A stretch of DNA of 64,000 nucleotides from JACQQW01 sp964520655. GTDB lineage: Bacteria; Omnitrophota; Gorgyraeia; Zapsychrales; Fredricksoniimonadaceae. The stretch lies in contig CAZFNI010000002.1 of NCBI GenBank assembly GCA_964520655.1, positions 124,001 to 188,000 on the forward strand, read 5' to 3'. How positions within the stretch are numbered: the stretch's first letter is position 1; every line of letters begins with the position of its first letter. The notes beneath the pieces are model-generated. The model saw nothing but the letters and a program-made list of their open reading frames with translations, was not told the DNA's origin and did not search any database. Made by a program: the position numbers and the translations under genes. Shown piece after piece: positions 49,371-62,000 of the stretch.

Positions 49371-50318
49371 CTACTTATGCATCCGTTCTCTGAGCGCTTG
49401 CTTCATATCTTCTGCCCGTTCTTTAGCTGCCTGGGCCCTTTCTTTCGCATCATTCATCTTATCTTTAACTACCCTTAATTTATCTGTATTGTCCTCGATC
49501 TTATCGTGCACCTCATCCATCCGATCCCGCATCTGTTCCATCAATTGTGAAACGCGCTCCTTAGAAGATTTCATCTGATCCAGGTTCTGCTGACGCATCT
49601 CCGCCAGATCCTGCTGCCGTTCTTTGATCCTTGATAACACTTCCTTTTCATTATCCAAGATTTCCTGGATCTTGATCTCCAATATGCCTGTCTTATCAGT
49701 CTTCATCGCCGCGATAGCCGCAGACTGTTCCAGTAGAACATTATGAATATTCTCGACAGAATCCCGAGCCCTGTTGTTATATTCACGGGATTTTTCTATG
49801 ATGGCCTTCTGCATTTCAACAAGCTGGGATACTTGGATCTTCAGCGAAGTTAAACGATTTGCCAGATCTTCTTTGGGCCGCAGCAGATCAGCAATATCAA
49901 TGTCTTTGACTTGCCTGTCAATGCCTGCGATGCCTTCCCGTAATTGGTCATTGAACTTAATGATCGCGGTCTCGTTACCAGCTAACTCTAAAGCCCTGCC
50001 GTTGAATTCATTGATCGCTTCTTTGAGTTTAAACAGGTCAAAATCCTGATATTCTTCCCTGTTGGCCTGCTCATATAATTTGGCCACACTGGTACTTTGT
50101 TTGATCAGGTCATCTCTTTGCTCGGTCATGCTCCCGCCTAGAATATCCTGTTGTTCTTTAAACTTTTTAATACTATCTTTGATCTCGTTGATCGCGACCG
50201 AAGCCGTCAGAGATTGTCCCTTGGAATTCTTAACTATAGGCCGGAAAAAGATCATGTAAGTGACCATGATCGCGCCTATGATGGCGATCACAGGGGCTAA
50301 ATACAGTAAACGTATCAT
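49371..50318 (-). CDS. Membrane-anchored coiled-coil protein
   Basis: 315 residues: one N-terminal membrane segment (LLYLAPVIAIIGAIMVTYMIF), then almost entirely long heptad-rich helices (RQDILGGSM to ERAEDMKQALRERMHK), with clear a/d positions from about residue 40 to the end. Likely a periplasmic coiled coil or an inner-membrane anchored spacer. The ATG overlaps the YyaL-type gene stop. Confidence 0.75.
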   Translation of the reverse strand: MIRLLYLAPVIAIIGAIMVTYMIFFRPIVKNSKGQSLTASVAINEIKDSIKKFKEQQDILGGSMTEQRDDLIKQSTSVAKLYEQANREEYQDFDLFKLKEAINEFNGRALELAGNETAIIKFNDQLREGIAGIDRQVKDIDIADLLRPKEDLANRLTSLKIQVSQLVEMQKAIIEKSREYNNRARDSVENIHNVLLEQSAAIAAMKTDKTGILEIKIQEILDNEKEVLSRIKERQQDLAEMRQQNLDQMKSSKERVSQLMEQMRDRMDEVHDKIEDNTDKLRVVKDKMNDAKERAQAAKERAEDMKQALRERMHK

Positions 50319-52276
50319 GTCAACTGTCCTTGTAAGCCTTTAAGATCAGAGATCGGCAGTCCGCACACACCCTTCCTGCAAACGCTGACCTTAAAAGGTT
50401 GGTCCGTTGGTTTGATCTTAAGCACTAAGTTTGGTACATAGCATTTATACACCATTTTCCTGATCTGCACAAGTTGTTGTGCGCTAACACCACCCGTTAC
50501 TTGAACATCTACCGGGCCATCGCGCTGCATACTCATCGCTAAAAGAAAATACGTATACCCGTGAGGCGCTTTAACCAGGACAGGATAGAATCGCGTTTCT
50601 AATAAGCTTAATTTATCTCTGTATTCCTTTTTACCCGTTATAAAGAGCAATTTAGCAAAAACCATGGCTGCCATGGAATTTCCCGACGGCATGGCACCAT
50701 CATAGATCTCGATCGGCCTGACGATCAACCCGGAATCTTCCTGTGTCATATAATATCCGCCGCGGCCGTCACTAAAACGGCGACAGCATTCCTCTACAAG
50801 ATCCTCTGCTGTCTTAAGATACTTCTCCTGAGACGTTGCTTCATATAACATGATCAACCCATAAGAGAAATAAACGTAATCATCCAGCATTCCGTTAATT
50901 CCTGATGCGTGAAGCAAAACGCCGTCCTTTAAATAATTCTGCAGAATATATTCCGCGCAATGTTGTGCCTGTTGAATGTATGCATCTTCTCCTAATGCTA
51001 GACCTCCCACACACAACGCCGCGATCATCAACCCGTTCCAGTCAGTCAGGATCTTGTCATCCAGATGCAGAGGCATGCGTTCTCGTCGGTATTCCAACAG
51101 CTTGCGGCGGGCAATATCCATCCGTTCCCCATCTGCAACAACGATATCTTTCGCAGAATACAGGATATTCACCGAAATAAACTCGCCATGCGGGTCATGG
51201 GCAACATTCCCATCAGGACTTACGCCATGATACATTTTAAACAGTTTGGCTTCGCTTTCGCCCAGGACCGCGGTGATCTCATGGTCAGCAAATACATAAT
51301 ATGCCCCCTCTTGCCCCTTACTGTCAGCATCATAGGCGCAATAAAATCCACCCTCAGGGTCTTTCATTTCAGCCAATACATAATCCATTGTGCGCCTGGC
51401 GATCTCTATCAATGCGCGATCTTGCGTCTTCTGGTAGCACTGGACATACGCAATGACAAGCAATGCCTGGTCATATAACATCTTCTCAAAATGCGGCACT
51501 TGCCATTCCTGGTCCGTTGCATAACGGTGAAAACCAGATGCCAGGTGGTCATGGATGCCCCGCTTCGCCATCGTTGTCAATGTATGTTCAACCATGGGGA
51601 GTGTCGGACTTTCCTTGGAATCCATTGATAGCAGGAATGATAATGTGTGCCCCATGGGAAATTTAGGAGCATTGGAGAATCCGCCATGAACCGTATCATA
51701 CTGTGCAGCTAACTTTTGAACGGCATCATCTAAGATAGAATAGTCGGTAGGTCCAGCATCAGTTTCTGCCGTCATCGACTGGCGCAGTATTGAAATAAGC
51801 TCATCTGAAGAAGAGAGTATACCCTCATGATCAGAGGTCCAGGCATTATGGATCGATAAAAGGACATCTTTAAATCCCGGAGAACCCCACTTGGCAGCAG
51901 GCGGGAAATATGTGCCCCCATAAAATGGTTTACCGTCAGGTTTAAGAAAAACAGACAGCGGCCACCCGCCTTGCCCTGCGATGGCCATGACCGCATTCAT
52001 ATAAATGTGATCGATGTCAGGACGTTCCTCACGGTCAACCTTGATGGCAACAAAATATTGATTGAGGATATCCGCGGTTGCCTGATCCTCAAAACTTTCA
52101 TGTGCCATAACATGACACCAATGGCAGGTTGAATATCCGATAGAAAGGAAAATGGGCTTATGTTCTTTGGCGGCTTTCTGGAATGCCGCGTTCCCCCATG
52201 GGAACCAATGGACTGGATTTGTGGCGTGCTGTCTTAAATACGGACTGCGTTCAGCGGCTAAATGGTTAGTCACCAT
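50315..52276 (-). CDS. Thioredoxin-domain DUF255 protein (YyaL/SPATA20 type)
   Basis: 653 residues. Thioredoxin-like N-terminus (SPYLRQHATNPVHWFPWGNA, then SIGYSTCHWCHVMAHESFED with a CHWC site) followed by an (alpha/alpha)6 glycosidase-like barrel in which DADSKGQEGAYYVF and DDKILTDWNGLMIAAL are conserved. Family members are about 650-700 residues, which fits; function unproven. The start overlaps the stop of the upstream gene (TAATGG). It is unusual to find this gene between envelope coiled-coil genes. Confidence 0.9.
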   Translation of the reverse strand: MVTNHLAAERSPYLRQHATNPVHWFPWGNAAFQKAAKEHKPIFLSIGYSTCHWCHVMAHESFEDQATADILNQYFVAIKVDREERPDIDHIYMNAVMAIAGQGGWPLSVFLKPDGKPFYGGTYFPPAAKWGSPGFKDVLLSIHNAWTSDHEGILSSSDELISILRQSMTAETDAGPTDYSILDDAVQKLAAQYDTVHGGFSNAPKFPMGHTLSFLLSMDSKESPTLPMVEHTLTTMAKRGIHDHLASGFHRYATDQEWQVPHFEKMLYDQALLVIAYVQCYQKTQDRALIEIARRTMDYVLAEMKDPEGGFYCAYDADSKGQEGAYYVFADHEITAVLGESEAKLFKMYHGVSPDGNVAHDPHGEFISVNILYSAKDIVVADGERMDIARRKLLEYRRERMPLHLDDKILTDWNGLMIAALCVGGLALGEDAYIQQAQHCAEYILQNYLKDGVLLHASGINGMLDDYVYFSYGLIMLYEATSQEKYLKTAEDLVEECCRRFSDGRGGYYMTQEDSGLIVRPIEIYDGAMPSGNSMAAMVFAKLLFITGKKEYRDKLSLLETRFYPVLVKAPHGYTYFLLAMSMQRDGPVDVQVTGGVSAQQLVQIRKMVYKCYVPNLVLKIKPTDQPFKVSVCRKGVCGLPISDLKGLQGQLT

Positions 52277-55200
52277 TATGGAGAGTCAAACACTTCCAGG
52301 GTCTTTTTTATAGCTTCATCCCGGTCTACAGGGGGCAATTCATTTGTTTTATCAGATCTTTTATCAACGGTTACCGGGGACTGGGAAACAGGAGCCTGGA
52401 TCTCCATTGAACTTACGGGAACAGTGACGGGAACCGGCTTCTCCATATTCGTCTTGGCCTGTTCCATGAATTTTCGGGTTTGTTTAAAATCAGGCAAAAT
52501 ATCTTCCAGGTCTTTCAATTTATTATACGCGGCCTCATAATTCTCTTTCTTATACAACCCCATCGCTTCTTCATAGATCGCAGAGGCGCTTTCATTAAGC
52601 CGCTGCTCGATGGCTTTACGTTCATCTTCCAATTGCTTCTGATGTTCTTTGGCCTTTTTCGCTAGTTCTTCTTTTTTCTTATTCTCGATGATCTCTTGTT
52701 CTTTTTGTTTTTTCAATTCGATCTTACGCTGCTGCTCTTCCATCTTGGCTTTGGCAAGTTGATTCTTTCGATCCGCTTCCTGCTGCTTTCTTGCTTCTGC
52801 TTCCTGCTTTAGCTGATCCTTACGTTTCTCGATAAGTTCTCTCGCATGCTGATCTTCAAAATGCTTCTTTCTTTTATTAGAAAACTCTACCTGTTCCTGA
52901 CGAGCTTTGTCATTATTCTGGACAGATTCTGCTTCATCCATCGAGATCGGTTTTACTGGTTTTGACTCTTCTACCTTGACCGGCTGTTCTTGCGCAGCAG
53001 GGGTAAGAGGTACACGCCGGAACATAAGTTCTTCATCTTCTTTTTCACGTTTGCGTTGTTCCCTTGCGCGTTCTTCATCTAATCGACGGTTCTCGCGTTC
53101 CTTAAGCCTTAAAGCTTCCATACGAATTTTTTCGCGCTGGCCGGATTCTTCGGCATACCTGCGCTGCCGCTCAAATTGAGCGTTCAATTCGACCTGACGG
53201 GCACGCTCCTTTTGTGCCAATGCGTTCGCCATCTTTTGTTTTCGGATCTGCTCGGCAATAAACAGGCTCCGTTCACGTTCATGGGCAGCACTGGCCCTGG
53301 CTGTCACTTTTTCATAATATCGTTCGATCTTGATCGAATACGCCTTCGCGGCTTTATACCCGTGATTACTCAGATCATCAAAGATGACCTTTGCCGCCGT
53401 ATATTTCTTAGCCTTATATAAAGCGATCGCGTGATCAAAGACTTCATCTTTGGAACGTTCTATTTCCACCTGCTCATAATCCTGCCTTTCGCGCTTGGCT
53501 TTTTCGGCAGCAAGACGTTCAGCACGCTTTAACTTTTCTTGCTGTGCTTCCTCAAGAAGCATGGCCTTTGCCTGAGCCTGACGCTCCTTGCGATCCTTAA
53601 GCAAAACCTCCCGTGGTGTCAGTTTTTTGTTTATCGTCTTACTGACAACAGGCGCCTTTGGCTCGATCGGTTTTTGCTCAACATCAGTTTTTTCTTTAAG
53701 TTTTTGTTCAGGTCTTTCTTTTGGTTTAGCTTTTTCCTGGGATTCTTTGTTATCTTCCTGAACGATCGTACGTTTAAGCGCTTCTAGTGTTTCCAATAAA
53801 CTCTCTAATTCGGAGAACTTTGCCTTGGCCAGATTAAAATCTTTAGCCTTGGAAGCCGCCAAGATCTCATCGTTAAGATTGACGGCCTTATCTGCCAATG
53901 TTTGAATCTCCGATTCCTGGGCCTGTCGCAGTTGTCTCCTGCGTTCTTCTTCCGCTCGGCGTCTTTCCTCTTCAGCCGCTTTCACCAGGATAGCCTCATG
54001 CTGGCGTTTTGCTTCCAGCGCCTGCAAACGGTCCTCTTCTTTGATCGTTCTTTCCAGGACGGCCTGACGCTCGGCCTGTTTGGCATCTTCTTTAATATGC
54101 GCCAAATACCAGCGGGTCATTTTGTAATTTGGAGAATCTGTTTCGATCTGGAGGAAAGAAGTGTAGGCTTCTTCAAATTTCTGATTGCGTAAATGAATGA
54201 TCGCTTCATCGTATTGATATTTGATCTGGGCCATACGCTGTTCGTGAGCGATCTTTTCCTGACGTTTGCGCTCACGTTCTTCATCTTCACGCAGCTGGCG
54301 CAGGATAGATTCTTTTTGCTGTTTAATGCGGTTAAGCATCTCATCGACCTTGGCCATTTTCTTTTTGACCGGGGCCATGCGTTTATCTTCTGCCAACATG
54401 CTGATCTTCTGCAAGACCTGGGCAGAACGCTGGGCCAACGATTCAATGATCTTAGCCTCGTCGATCTCCTGCTCTTTTGTCAATACGGTTTTGGATGGTT
54501 CTTGGACAATTGGAGGGATTTCACTCTTTTTTTCTTCATTCTTTTTTACTTCAGGCTTTTGTTCCGGCTGTTTGGCCTGTTCAACCCTGACCGCCTCTTT
54601 TTTAACGCGCTGCGCTTCCCGATTTAGGATCTCTTCTTCTTTGGCCTTGCGCCTGGCTTCAGCTTCCTTGGCCAGCATATCCTGTTTTTGTTTACGGGCC
54701 TCCTCCTGTGCTTGCCGCTTCTTTTCCATCTCAGCTATCTGGGCCTGCTTTTGAATATCCTTTTCTTTAATAAGAGCGATCTTGGCAATATACGCTTTTG
54801 TGGAGCGATAGCCCGGTAATGTTTTATCCACATCATTGAATTTTTCCAAAGACTCATCGTAAGTCTTTTTATCAAACAAGTTGACCGCGGCTTGGTATAC
54901 AAAAGCGACCTGTTCCTCCAGCTGCTTGATACGCTGCTTTTCTTTCTCCTGGGCTTCCTTCTGTTCAAGGGCTTCTTTTTTACGTTTGGCTACTTCTTCT
55001 TCCCATTGCTGAAGGGCAAGTTCCTTGGCCTTGATCTGATCAACACGGGCTTGTTCTGCCGCCATATCTTTGTCTGCACGCGCGATGTAATTACGGGAAG
55101 CTTTATAATCCGGAACAACCCATTCCACCTCTTCAAACTTCTTTTTCGCTTCCATATACTTCTTGTTCTTGTATAAACTCACGGCTTCATTATAAACAGT

Positions 55201-56052
55201 GTCCGCCTGGGCATTGATCTGGTTCTTCCTGTCTTTTTCTTTCTGCTCGATCTCCTTATGCCAGGCTTCCTTTTCACGCTGACGGGCACGCTGGGCTTCC
55301 TCCTGCTGGCGGGCTTCTTCCTTTTGGTCCGCCTTGGAAAGAGCAACTTCCGTCTGAATGATGTTCTGGTCAATGATCCTCAAATAACTATTTGTTCCCT
55401 TATAGTTATCCGACAATTCCTGAACATGAGAGAACATCTCTTTGGCTTCTTTATATTTTTTCTCTTTATAATAGGCAACAGCCTGTTCGTAGGCGCCTGC
55501 AGCATCGGAAAGCTTAACCTGCTTTTCCTGAATCTGCAGACGAACCTGCTGCTTCTCCTGTCTCTTGATCGCGATTTCCTGGGCTTTTAATTTTTCCGCG
55601 CTTTGGTTGATGTATTTCGTCATTTCAGGATGTTCAGTGATATTGATGGCCTTTTCAAAATATTCGCGGGCCTGATCAAACTTCCCTTCATCCTGCAGCT
55701 CCATCCCTTTTTCGTAATATTCCCTGGCCCGCTCCTCACGTTTTTGATTGCGTTTGACAACCGACTGCTCTTTGATCTTATCGTTGACGCGTTTTATATT
55801 TTCGCGGGATTTGATGATGAGTTTTTTCAGATCGTAGACGTAACTGGAAGCCGCCTCAGATGTATCCTGGTCAGAGGCAGCAGCCTCCATGTCGCCGTCT
55901 TTGGCTGGCTTGGAGTGGTCTTCATTGACAACAGCAGCAGCGGAATCAACCGAAGGCTCATTATCAAGCCCAGTAGCGGGCTGACCGGCGAACGCCGGAG
56001 AAGCTATTAATAATAGGAAATAAAGAATAACATATGACATAATTTTTATCAT
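52276..56052 (-). CDS. Giant exported coiled-coil protein with TPR-like repeats
   Basis: 1,258 residues from the chosen start (MIKIMSYVILYFLLLIASPA, signal peptide). It is Lys/Glu/Ala/Gln-rich with six or more copies of a roughly 45-residue unit: EQAVAYYKEKKYKEAKEMFS, NEAVSLYKNKKYMEAKKKFE, EEAMGLYKKENYEAAYNKLK and similar, each ending near a Tyr-Ile/Leu. These are TPR-like pairs divided by long coiled coils. The start codon overlaps the stop of the giant outer-membrane gene (ATGA). The chain would span periplasmic distance and could link the outer-membrane protein to the inner-membrane coiled-coil protein (inference). Confidence 0.82.
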   Translation of the reverse strand: MIKIMSYVILYFLLLIASPAFAGQPATGLDNEPSVDSAAAVVNEDHSKPAKDGDMEAAASDQDTSEAASSYVYDLKKLIIKSRENIKRVNDKIKEQSVVKRNQKREERAREYYEKGMELQDEGKFDQAREYFEKAINITEHPEMTKYINQSAEKLKAQEIAIKRQEKQQVRLQIQEKQVKLSDAAGAYEQAVAYYKEKKYKEAKEMFSHVQELSDNYKGTNSYLRIIDQNIIQTEVALSKADQKEEARQQEEAQRARQREKEAWHKEIEQKEKDRKNQINAQADTVYNEAVSLYKNKKYMEAKKKFEEVEWVVPDYKASRNYIARADKDMAAEQARVDQIKAKELALQQWEEEVAKRKKEALEQKEAQEKEKQRIKQLEEQVAFVYQAAVNLFDKKTYDESLEKFNDVDKTLPGYRSTKAYIAKIALIKEKDIQKQAQIAEMEKKRQAQEEARKQKQDMLAKEAEARRKAKEEEILNREAQRVKKEAVRVEQAKQPEQKPEVKKNEEKKSEIPPIVQEPSKTVLTKEQEIDEAKIIESLAQRSAQVLQKISMLAEDKRMAPVKKKMAKVDEMLNRIKQQKESILRQLREDEERERKRQEKIAHEQRMAQIKYQYDEAIIHLRNQKFEEAYTSFLQIETDSPNYKMTRWYLAHIKEDAKQAERQAVLERTIKEEDRLQALEAKRQHEAILVKAAEEERRRAEEERRRQLRQAQESEIQTLADKAVNLNDEILAASKAKDFNLAKAKFSELESLLETLEALKRTIVQEDNKESQEKAKPKERPEQKLKEKTDVEQKPIEPKAPVVSKTINKKLTPREVLLKDRKERQAQAKAMLLEEAQQEKLKRAERLAAEKAKRERQDYEQVEIERSKDEVFDHAIALYKAKKYTAAKVIFDDLSNHGYKAAKAYSIKIERYYEKVTARASAAHERERSLFIAEQIRKQKMANALAQKERARQVELNAQFERQRRYAEESGQREKIRMEALRLKERENRRLDEERAREQRKREKEDEELMFRRVPLTPAAQEQPVKVEESKPVKPISMDEAESVQNNDKARQEQVEFSNKRKKHFEDQHARELIEKRKDQLKQEAEARKQQEADRKNQLAKAKMEEQQRKIELKKQKEQEIIENKKKEELAKKAKEHQKQLEDERKAIEQRLNESASAIYEEAMGLYKKENYEAAYNKLKDLEDILPDFKQTRKFMEQAKTNMEKPVPVTVPVSSMEIQAPVSQSPVTVDKRSDKTNELPPVDRDEAIKKTLEVFDSP

Positions 56053-59000
56053 TCTAACACACCCTTTTGAGCATCGGCTACTATTTTCTCCCATAATTTT
56101 CTCGCCTTGACATATTCGCCCGTCACATAATAATCCTGCGCGGTCTTGTTGTATTCCTGCAATTTCTCCTCAAATGCGATCTTGCCTCGGATAAATTCGG
56201 AGGCCTCATCGAACATCATCTGGCCAGCGATGATGATATCTTTGTAGATCTGCTGGGACTCTTCAAACTTACTGGCTTTCTGAGCTGCTGAAGCAAGCAC
56301 GAACATATGGTTTAAGTCGACAACCACCTTGCTGTCAGGTTTTTGCAATTCCCTCGATACCATGGCCCATGCCCATTCAGCGACCTTATTATCCAGCCAC
56401 TTTTCTTTAGCCCGCTGTTTCTCTTCCGGAGAACGATCGTAAAGTTTGCCGCTCATCCGCAAGAACGGCCCCTGAGAAGTATAATTCAGATTGGTCAGAT
56501 CGTCGTTAAACTGGGTAAAGTTCCAACCCAACCCCAATTGCGCGTAATCGTTGATGTTACGGGTCGCCTCCATCAATAAGCCCTGCTTGCTGTCTTTCGC
56601 TTCGACCTGGGTCAGATTACGTAATTCGGTACTCAATGTCCAATCCCGATCAACCTTGTAATTGATGCGGTGGATCATGAGCCATGTGTGCGTGCGGTTG
56701 AATTCAAATCCAGTGACTTTCTCGTCGTTGATCCTGAACGCGAACTTTTCCGCCAACTGCCAGGCATCATTGACATCATACACCCCCTCAACGCCGAACA
56801 CCTGGGTACGGCTCTGGGCGACATCAGTCACTGCACCAGCAGATTGTCCGACAGGGCCGGCATTTTCTTTATAGGCATATTGACCGATCATATTCAAACG
56901 ATCGAAATTAACAGGCCTGTAGGATGCTCCCAAGATAACCTGCTTATGCCGCTCTTCGATCGCGCTGGTGGTGACATTCTCCGTCTTGGAATATTCGAGC
57001 TTTGCCGAAACGGACATGTTGTCCGTGATTTTACCCTCTAACGCATTATAAAAAACATACTGTCGTTTATTTTCATTGCCTTCATCGAAACGGAATTCCA
57101 CTTTCGCTGAATCTTTCAAACGTTCCATGGCAAGCTCAGGATCTTTCCATACATACCCCGCTCCAAGGGCGATGGCCGTCCTGTCTGTCTTTGACCCGTC
57201 AAGGTTCTGTACTTTACCTTTTTCCAAACTACCCAAAAGAGCAAGCTTGTCATTGACATCTCCGGTCAAACCAAAAATATTGGATTGTGATACAGCCCCG
57301 CTTTGGTCGCCGACAGCGCGCGTCAAGGATGCCTCAACCTTCCTGCCGTCCTGCTCTTTGGCCAAGGCGTATTTACTGTTAGACGTTGTTCCTGTCGGTG
57401 TGATACCAAATGAACGTTCGCTGACAGCCTGAAGGCGGTCATTGATCTTCGCCTGCTGAGAGACGGCGATCGTTGTTGTTTTTCCACCCTGGGCATTGTC
57501 ATCAACCTTGACGCTGGATGCCGTGGTCAGGTTATCATTAACCCGTTTGTTGGCCTCTACAGAAATAGAATTGCTTGCGGTCGTTGACGTATTGGTCAGT
57601 CCTTGAAGTCCGATCGTACTGGTGGTGCCCTGGTTCATGCTGACCGCTGTTTTGATCGTTGTGTCTTTATCGATCACGCCTGTAGTCGCCGCTACCGTCG
57701 CTGTCGTCACCGTCTGACCATTAGCCGCCGCGGATTTTCCAACCAGCGCATCAACAACTGTCTGCTCATTGATCCGGGCACTTGTTCCGACCGTTCCGGA
57801 AGTTGTTTTTGTACCCGTTGAAGAGTCCGTCGAGGAAACGGATGCCGTGGCAGAGACCTTATCATTGATATCCTGCTTGGCGCCAAAGGTCGTCGTCTTG
57901 GCACTCTCTCCTGTAGCCAGCTGCGTCAGCGTATAGGCCGTTGATAACGCCAGCTTATCCGTGACATTCTGGGAAACGCCAAACGTTGTCGCTGTACCCG
58001 CTTTGCTAAACGCCTCCTGAGCAGAGATCTTCAAACGGTCCGTCACTCGTCCTTGAGCGCCGATCGTCGTGATATTATTATTCGCATTGCTGATATCAAA
58101 CTGCTGGCCGGCGGTTAATGTGACCCTGCCGTTAAGCGCATATTCCGCCTTCCCTGCCAGCGACTTTGTGACCTGATTTGTCGTGGTGACCAGATCCCCG
58201 ATCTTATTCTTGACCTCCTGGATCTGATATGCCCCGGTCAATTTCAGACGTTCGGACTCATGCACGACCTGGACAAGAGTGGTGCTTGTTTCGCTGGCAC
58301 CGACCTGGGCCACGGTTTGTAAATTGGCATTATTGATGAGTTTCTGTATATCCGTGCGGGCTGTGACGCGTGTCAACGGAGTTAGATCAAAGGTCAACGC
58401 TAAACCGGCTAATTGTTTACCTTGCTGCGACGACGATTGCACTGAGGTGAACGAATCTTCGATCCACTTGTAATACGATGCAACACCCAATCGGTTAAAG
58501 AGTCTGGCATCTCCTTTGATGCCATACGCAACACCATTGGCCGCATCACCAGACTGCAGCTGCGTGAATGAAATACCCCCATCAGTGGACACATAGGAAC
58601 TGACACCTAAGGATTGCGTTTGGGCATACTCAGCTTTCACGGTCGCATCCGGTCCTAAATGCGCGGTCACGTCCGTACCCTTCATTTCAAAATTCTTATT
58701 GGTCTGCGTTTCTTTTACATATGTCCCGCCAATGACCACATTGTCGCCCACGGCTTGCGCGACACGCGCACCTTCAGAAGATTCCGTTAACTTGTCCTGC
58801 ACATAATATTCATAATCCGCGACCACGTAGATCGGATTGCCGTCGATCAGATCGGTTGAAACGATCGATTCTGATTTCGCGATCATGGAAACCGGCTGCC
58901 AGAACAGGATACGCCCCTGTCCCTCGTCTAATTCATAGTCCGCCCCGTTCTTCATCTCTTTGGAAGACAATACCAGACCGGTCACTTTGTCGCGTACTTC

Positions 59001-62000
59001 AATGCGGATCTTATCCGTTGACTGTACGACGTCCTTGTTCTTTAAGAAATATAAACTGCCGCCCGTCCCCAAAAATTCATTGTGGGATGGTCGTTGCTGG
59101 ATCTCAGCATGGAACAAAACAACTTTCGTGCGGGCATCGCCGTAGGGGTTATTAGCCACGCTTTGGTAATCTAATTTACCTCCGTAGAATGAGCGGGTGA
59201 AATTGGCAAATTCCGTATTGTTAAAATCGACCGCGTAATTGCCCCACACCGCCTGTGATTTATCCCACTGCACCATCAAATACAACGGCCCCTGAGTATC
59301 GGTCGCGTCATAATTGATCGAAGACTTATCGCCGTAGATCGGATAATAAGTGGCCGGGTCGAGTTTCCTATAAAGCTCCTTTTGCTGGCGATCCGTATCA
59401 AAAGAAGATGTCACCAAATATTTGCCCATGATCTTGCCTTTGAGATAATAGGATGCTTTGCCTTGATGCCAGAATTTATTCTGGAAATGATCGCTGGACT
59501 GGATGGGTTCGACATTGCCGCGGTTGAAATTATAACCAACTTTGGCATCGCCCAAGCCAACGAACATGAAATAGTCATCCCCGACCTTGATCGGTCGCGT
59601 ATAGCGCTCAAGGCCGACCGTTGGCGGTAATGATAACGGCACAGGCGTCAAAGACGGCGTTATTGCGGGCGGAGAGATCTGATCCAGAGGATTTGGCGGC
59701 ACAATTTCTCCTTTGTCCTGAGGACCAATGACCTCCAGATTATAATCGCCGTTGGGCAGAATGATCTCGATATTATCCGTTTTGTCCGCCGCCGTGATGC
59801 CAGCATCCAGCATTTCTTTGGGGGTCAGTCCATAATATTGTTCCAGGGGAATATCCGCAAAAACAGCACCGCCCTTTAAGACCCGCACCGATTTGATATC
59901 CTGCCCCTGACGGTTAATGTGGATCGTCTCACCAGCGATCGTGATACCTTGCTTCTCAAGCGCATTGACCGCTGATTGCGTATCCACCCATTTGCGGTAA
60001 TTATCCGCCTGCTGTTTGCCCCAATCAGATCTTGTTTCCTTGTCTTTTTCTTTCTTGTATTCCTCTTCGGTCTCGATAACGCGTATTTCCAAGGGTTTCT
60101 CCATGGTCAGGTCACGCTCTCCCTTTTCATTCTTCACGCTGAGGACATACGCATAATGATGATCAAAACGGATCATGCGCTCATCGTCGCCGCGGCCATT
60201 CCAGATGATCGGGTCATGGATGTTAAAACGCGTCCCGGTAAAGTGTTTGACTAATTTTTTGGTATCACGGTCGATGATGTCGAGCTGCCAGGAATCAAGG
60301 AAGGCCGCGTAATTGGTGAATATTCGAAATTGGGCCGGTTTAAAAAGGCTGGTATTATTGTAAATGACTAACGTCTCCTTGCCCTCCTCAGGACTGAACA
60401 TCGCAACATTAAGTCTTGGAGCAGGCTTATTCTTATCCTGATTGAGCGCGATCTTTTCATTAAAGAAGACTGCGTCCTTGCCCACGACCTGCTTATTGTC
60501 CATATTCACGCCAAAATTGACCTTGGAGATGGAGCCGTTGGTCACATCTACAACAACGGCCTTGTCCGTCGTTAAATAGGACCCGGGCGGCAACGTGCGT
60601 TCATCTATGCGCAGCATATGTCTTCCAGGCAAAACGCCCGGCCAGCTGTATTTCCCTTCCCTGTCCGCGGTGATGACCGTCCCGTCGTCCGTCACGATCT
60701 GGACATTGGGGATAGGCCTCTCGACAATGGTCGTCCCTTCCGTCGGATCATATTCCGGTGCATCTTGTTGGCCGTTCTCATTTAGATCATAAAACACTTT
60801 GCCGATCACTGTCCCCATGTCAAACAGCGGATCCATAACGACCTTGACCGATTTGGTCGTCGTATTAGAAATGACCAGGCCGTTGGAATATTTGGCCTGC
60901 GCCACGTTCTCATACGTCCCGCTGGCCACACCGGCACCGACAACCAACTGATATTTCAGTGTTTTAGTGATGCCCGGACCGATCGATCCAATGGTAAAGG
61001 TCAGCGGTCGATTGCCTGAGGGGTCCGCGATCCCGATACCGTCTAACAATACGCGGTTGCTCAAATATTTAAATCCGGGTGGGATCTTATCCACGAGCAC
61101 GATATTATTGATCGTTTCCGAGCTGGAAAGGTTCTGGATCGTCACCGCGTACGTCACGACATCCCCGATGCGCACCTCTGTTTTATTAGCAGACTTCTCA
61201 ATGCGTAACAGGAATCGATTAATATCCACCGGATGGTCGATCTGCAGGATCACGTTATTGACCGTAAAAGTCTCTCCCTTGGAACCCGTCGTTACCACTT
61301 TCCCAACAGGGAAGGTCGTCAGAACGGACGGATAAGTGAAATCGGGATTGGAAAGCTGGATATAATAGTTCCCGTTAGCCGCCAGGAAACTATATAAACC
61401 GTCCGTCCCCGTGACAAATGGATTTGTATCATTGCAATCCAGGTCCCTTAAGACCGTGATATTTCCGCTGCCGTCGCAGGAGCTAACCTCAGCCAAATGA
61501 TTATCCGAGGCACGGTAAATAGCGACTGAGGCATCTTTGACCACATTGCCTGTCGTGGAATCAAAAACATATCCGAAAGGATCGGTCAATGATAAACTGA
61601 TCAAGTCGCTGGAGACCCCATCAACAACAACAGAGACATAATTTGTTCCTTTAAGCAAACTCGTGGTCACCGCAAAAGAATAATTTCCTGTCCCGTCAGT
61701 AGTAGAGGATCCGATAGACGACAAGAGCAAGCTGCCTGCACTATCATTAGCTTTGACCACAACAGCCTGCCCCGGTTTGCCAACCCCTGTAATGACCGGT
61801 TTATCGCCCTTGATGCGTTCATTATTGACCGGCGATGTGATCTGTGGCACTTGCGACGTGGTCGGCGCAAGGACGACCGTCAGGTCATTTTGAGGACCAG
61901 GGACTTCAACGAAGGAACTGCTTAGAACATAAGGTGTCAAATAATTATCATCGGCAACGGTGCTGATCCTCAATTTTACTCCCGACGCAACGCTTGTGCC

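Noticed and set aside
52480..55590. Many plus-strand ORFs of 60-160 codons
   Set aside because: They are antisense to the repetitive Glu/Lys/Ala codons of the coiled-coil gene; their Phe/Leu/Ser-rich products reflect that codon use.
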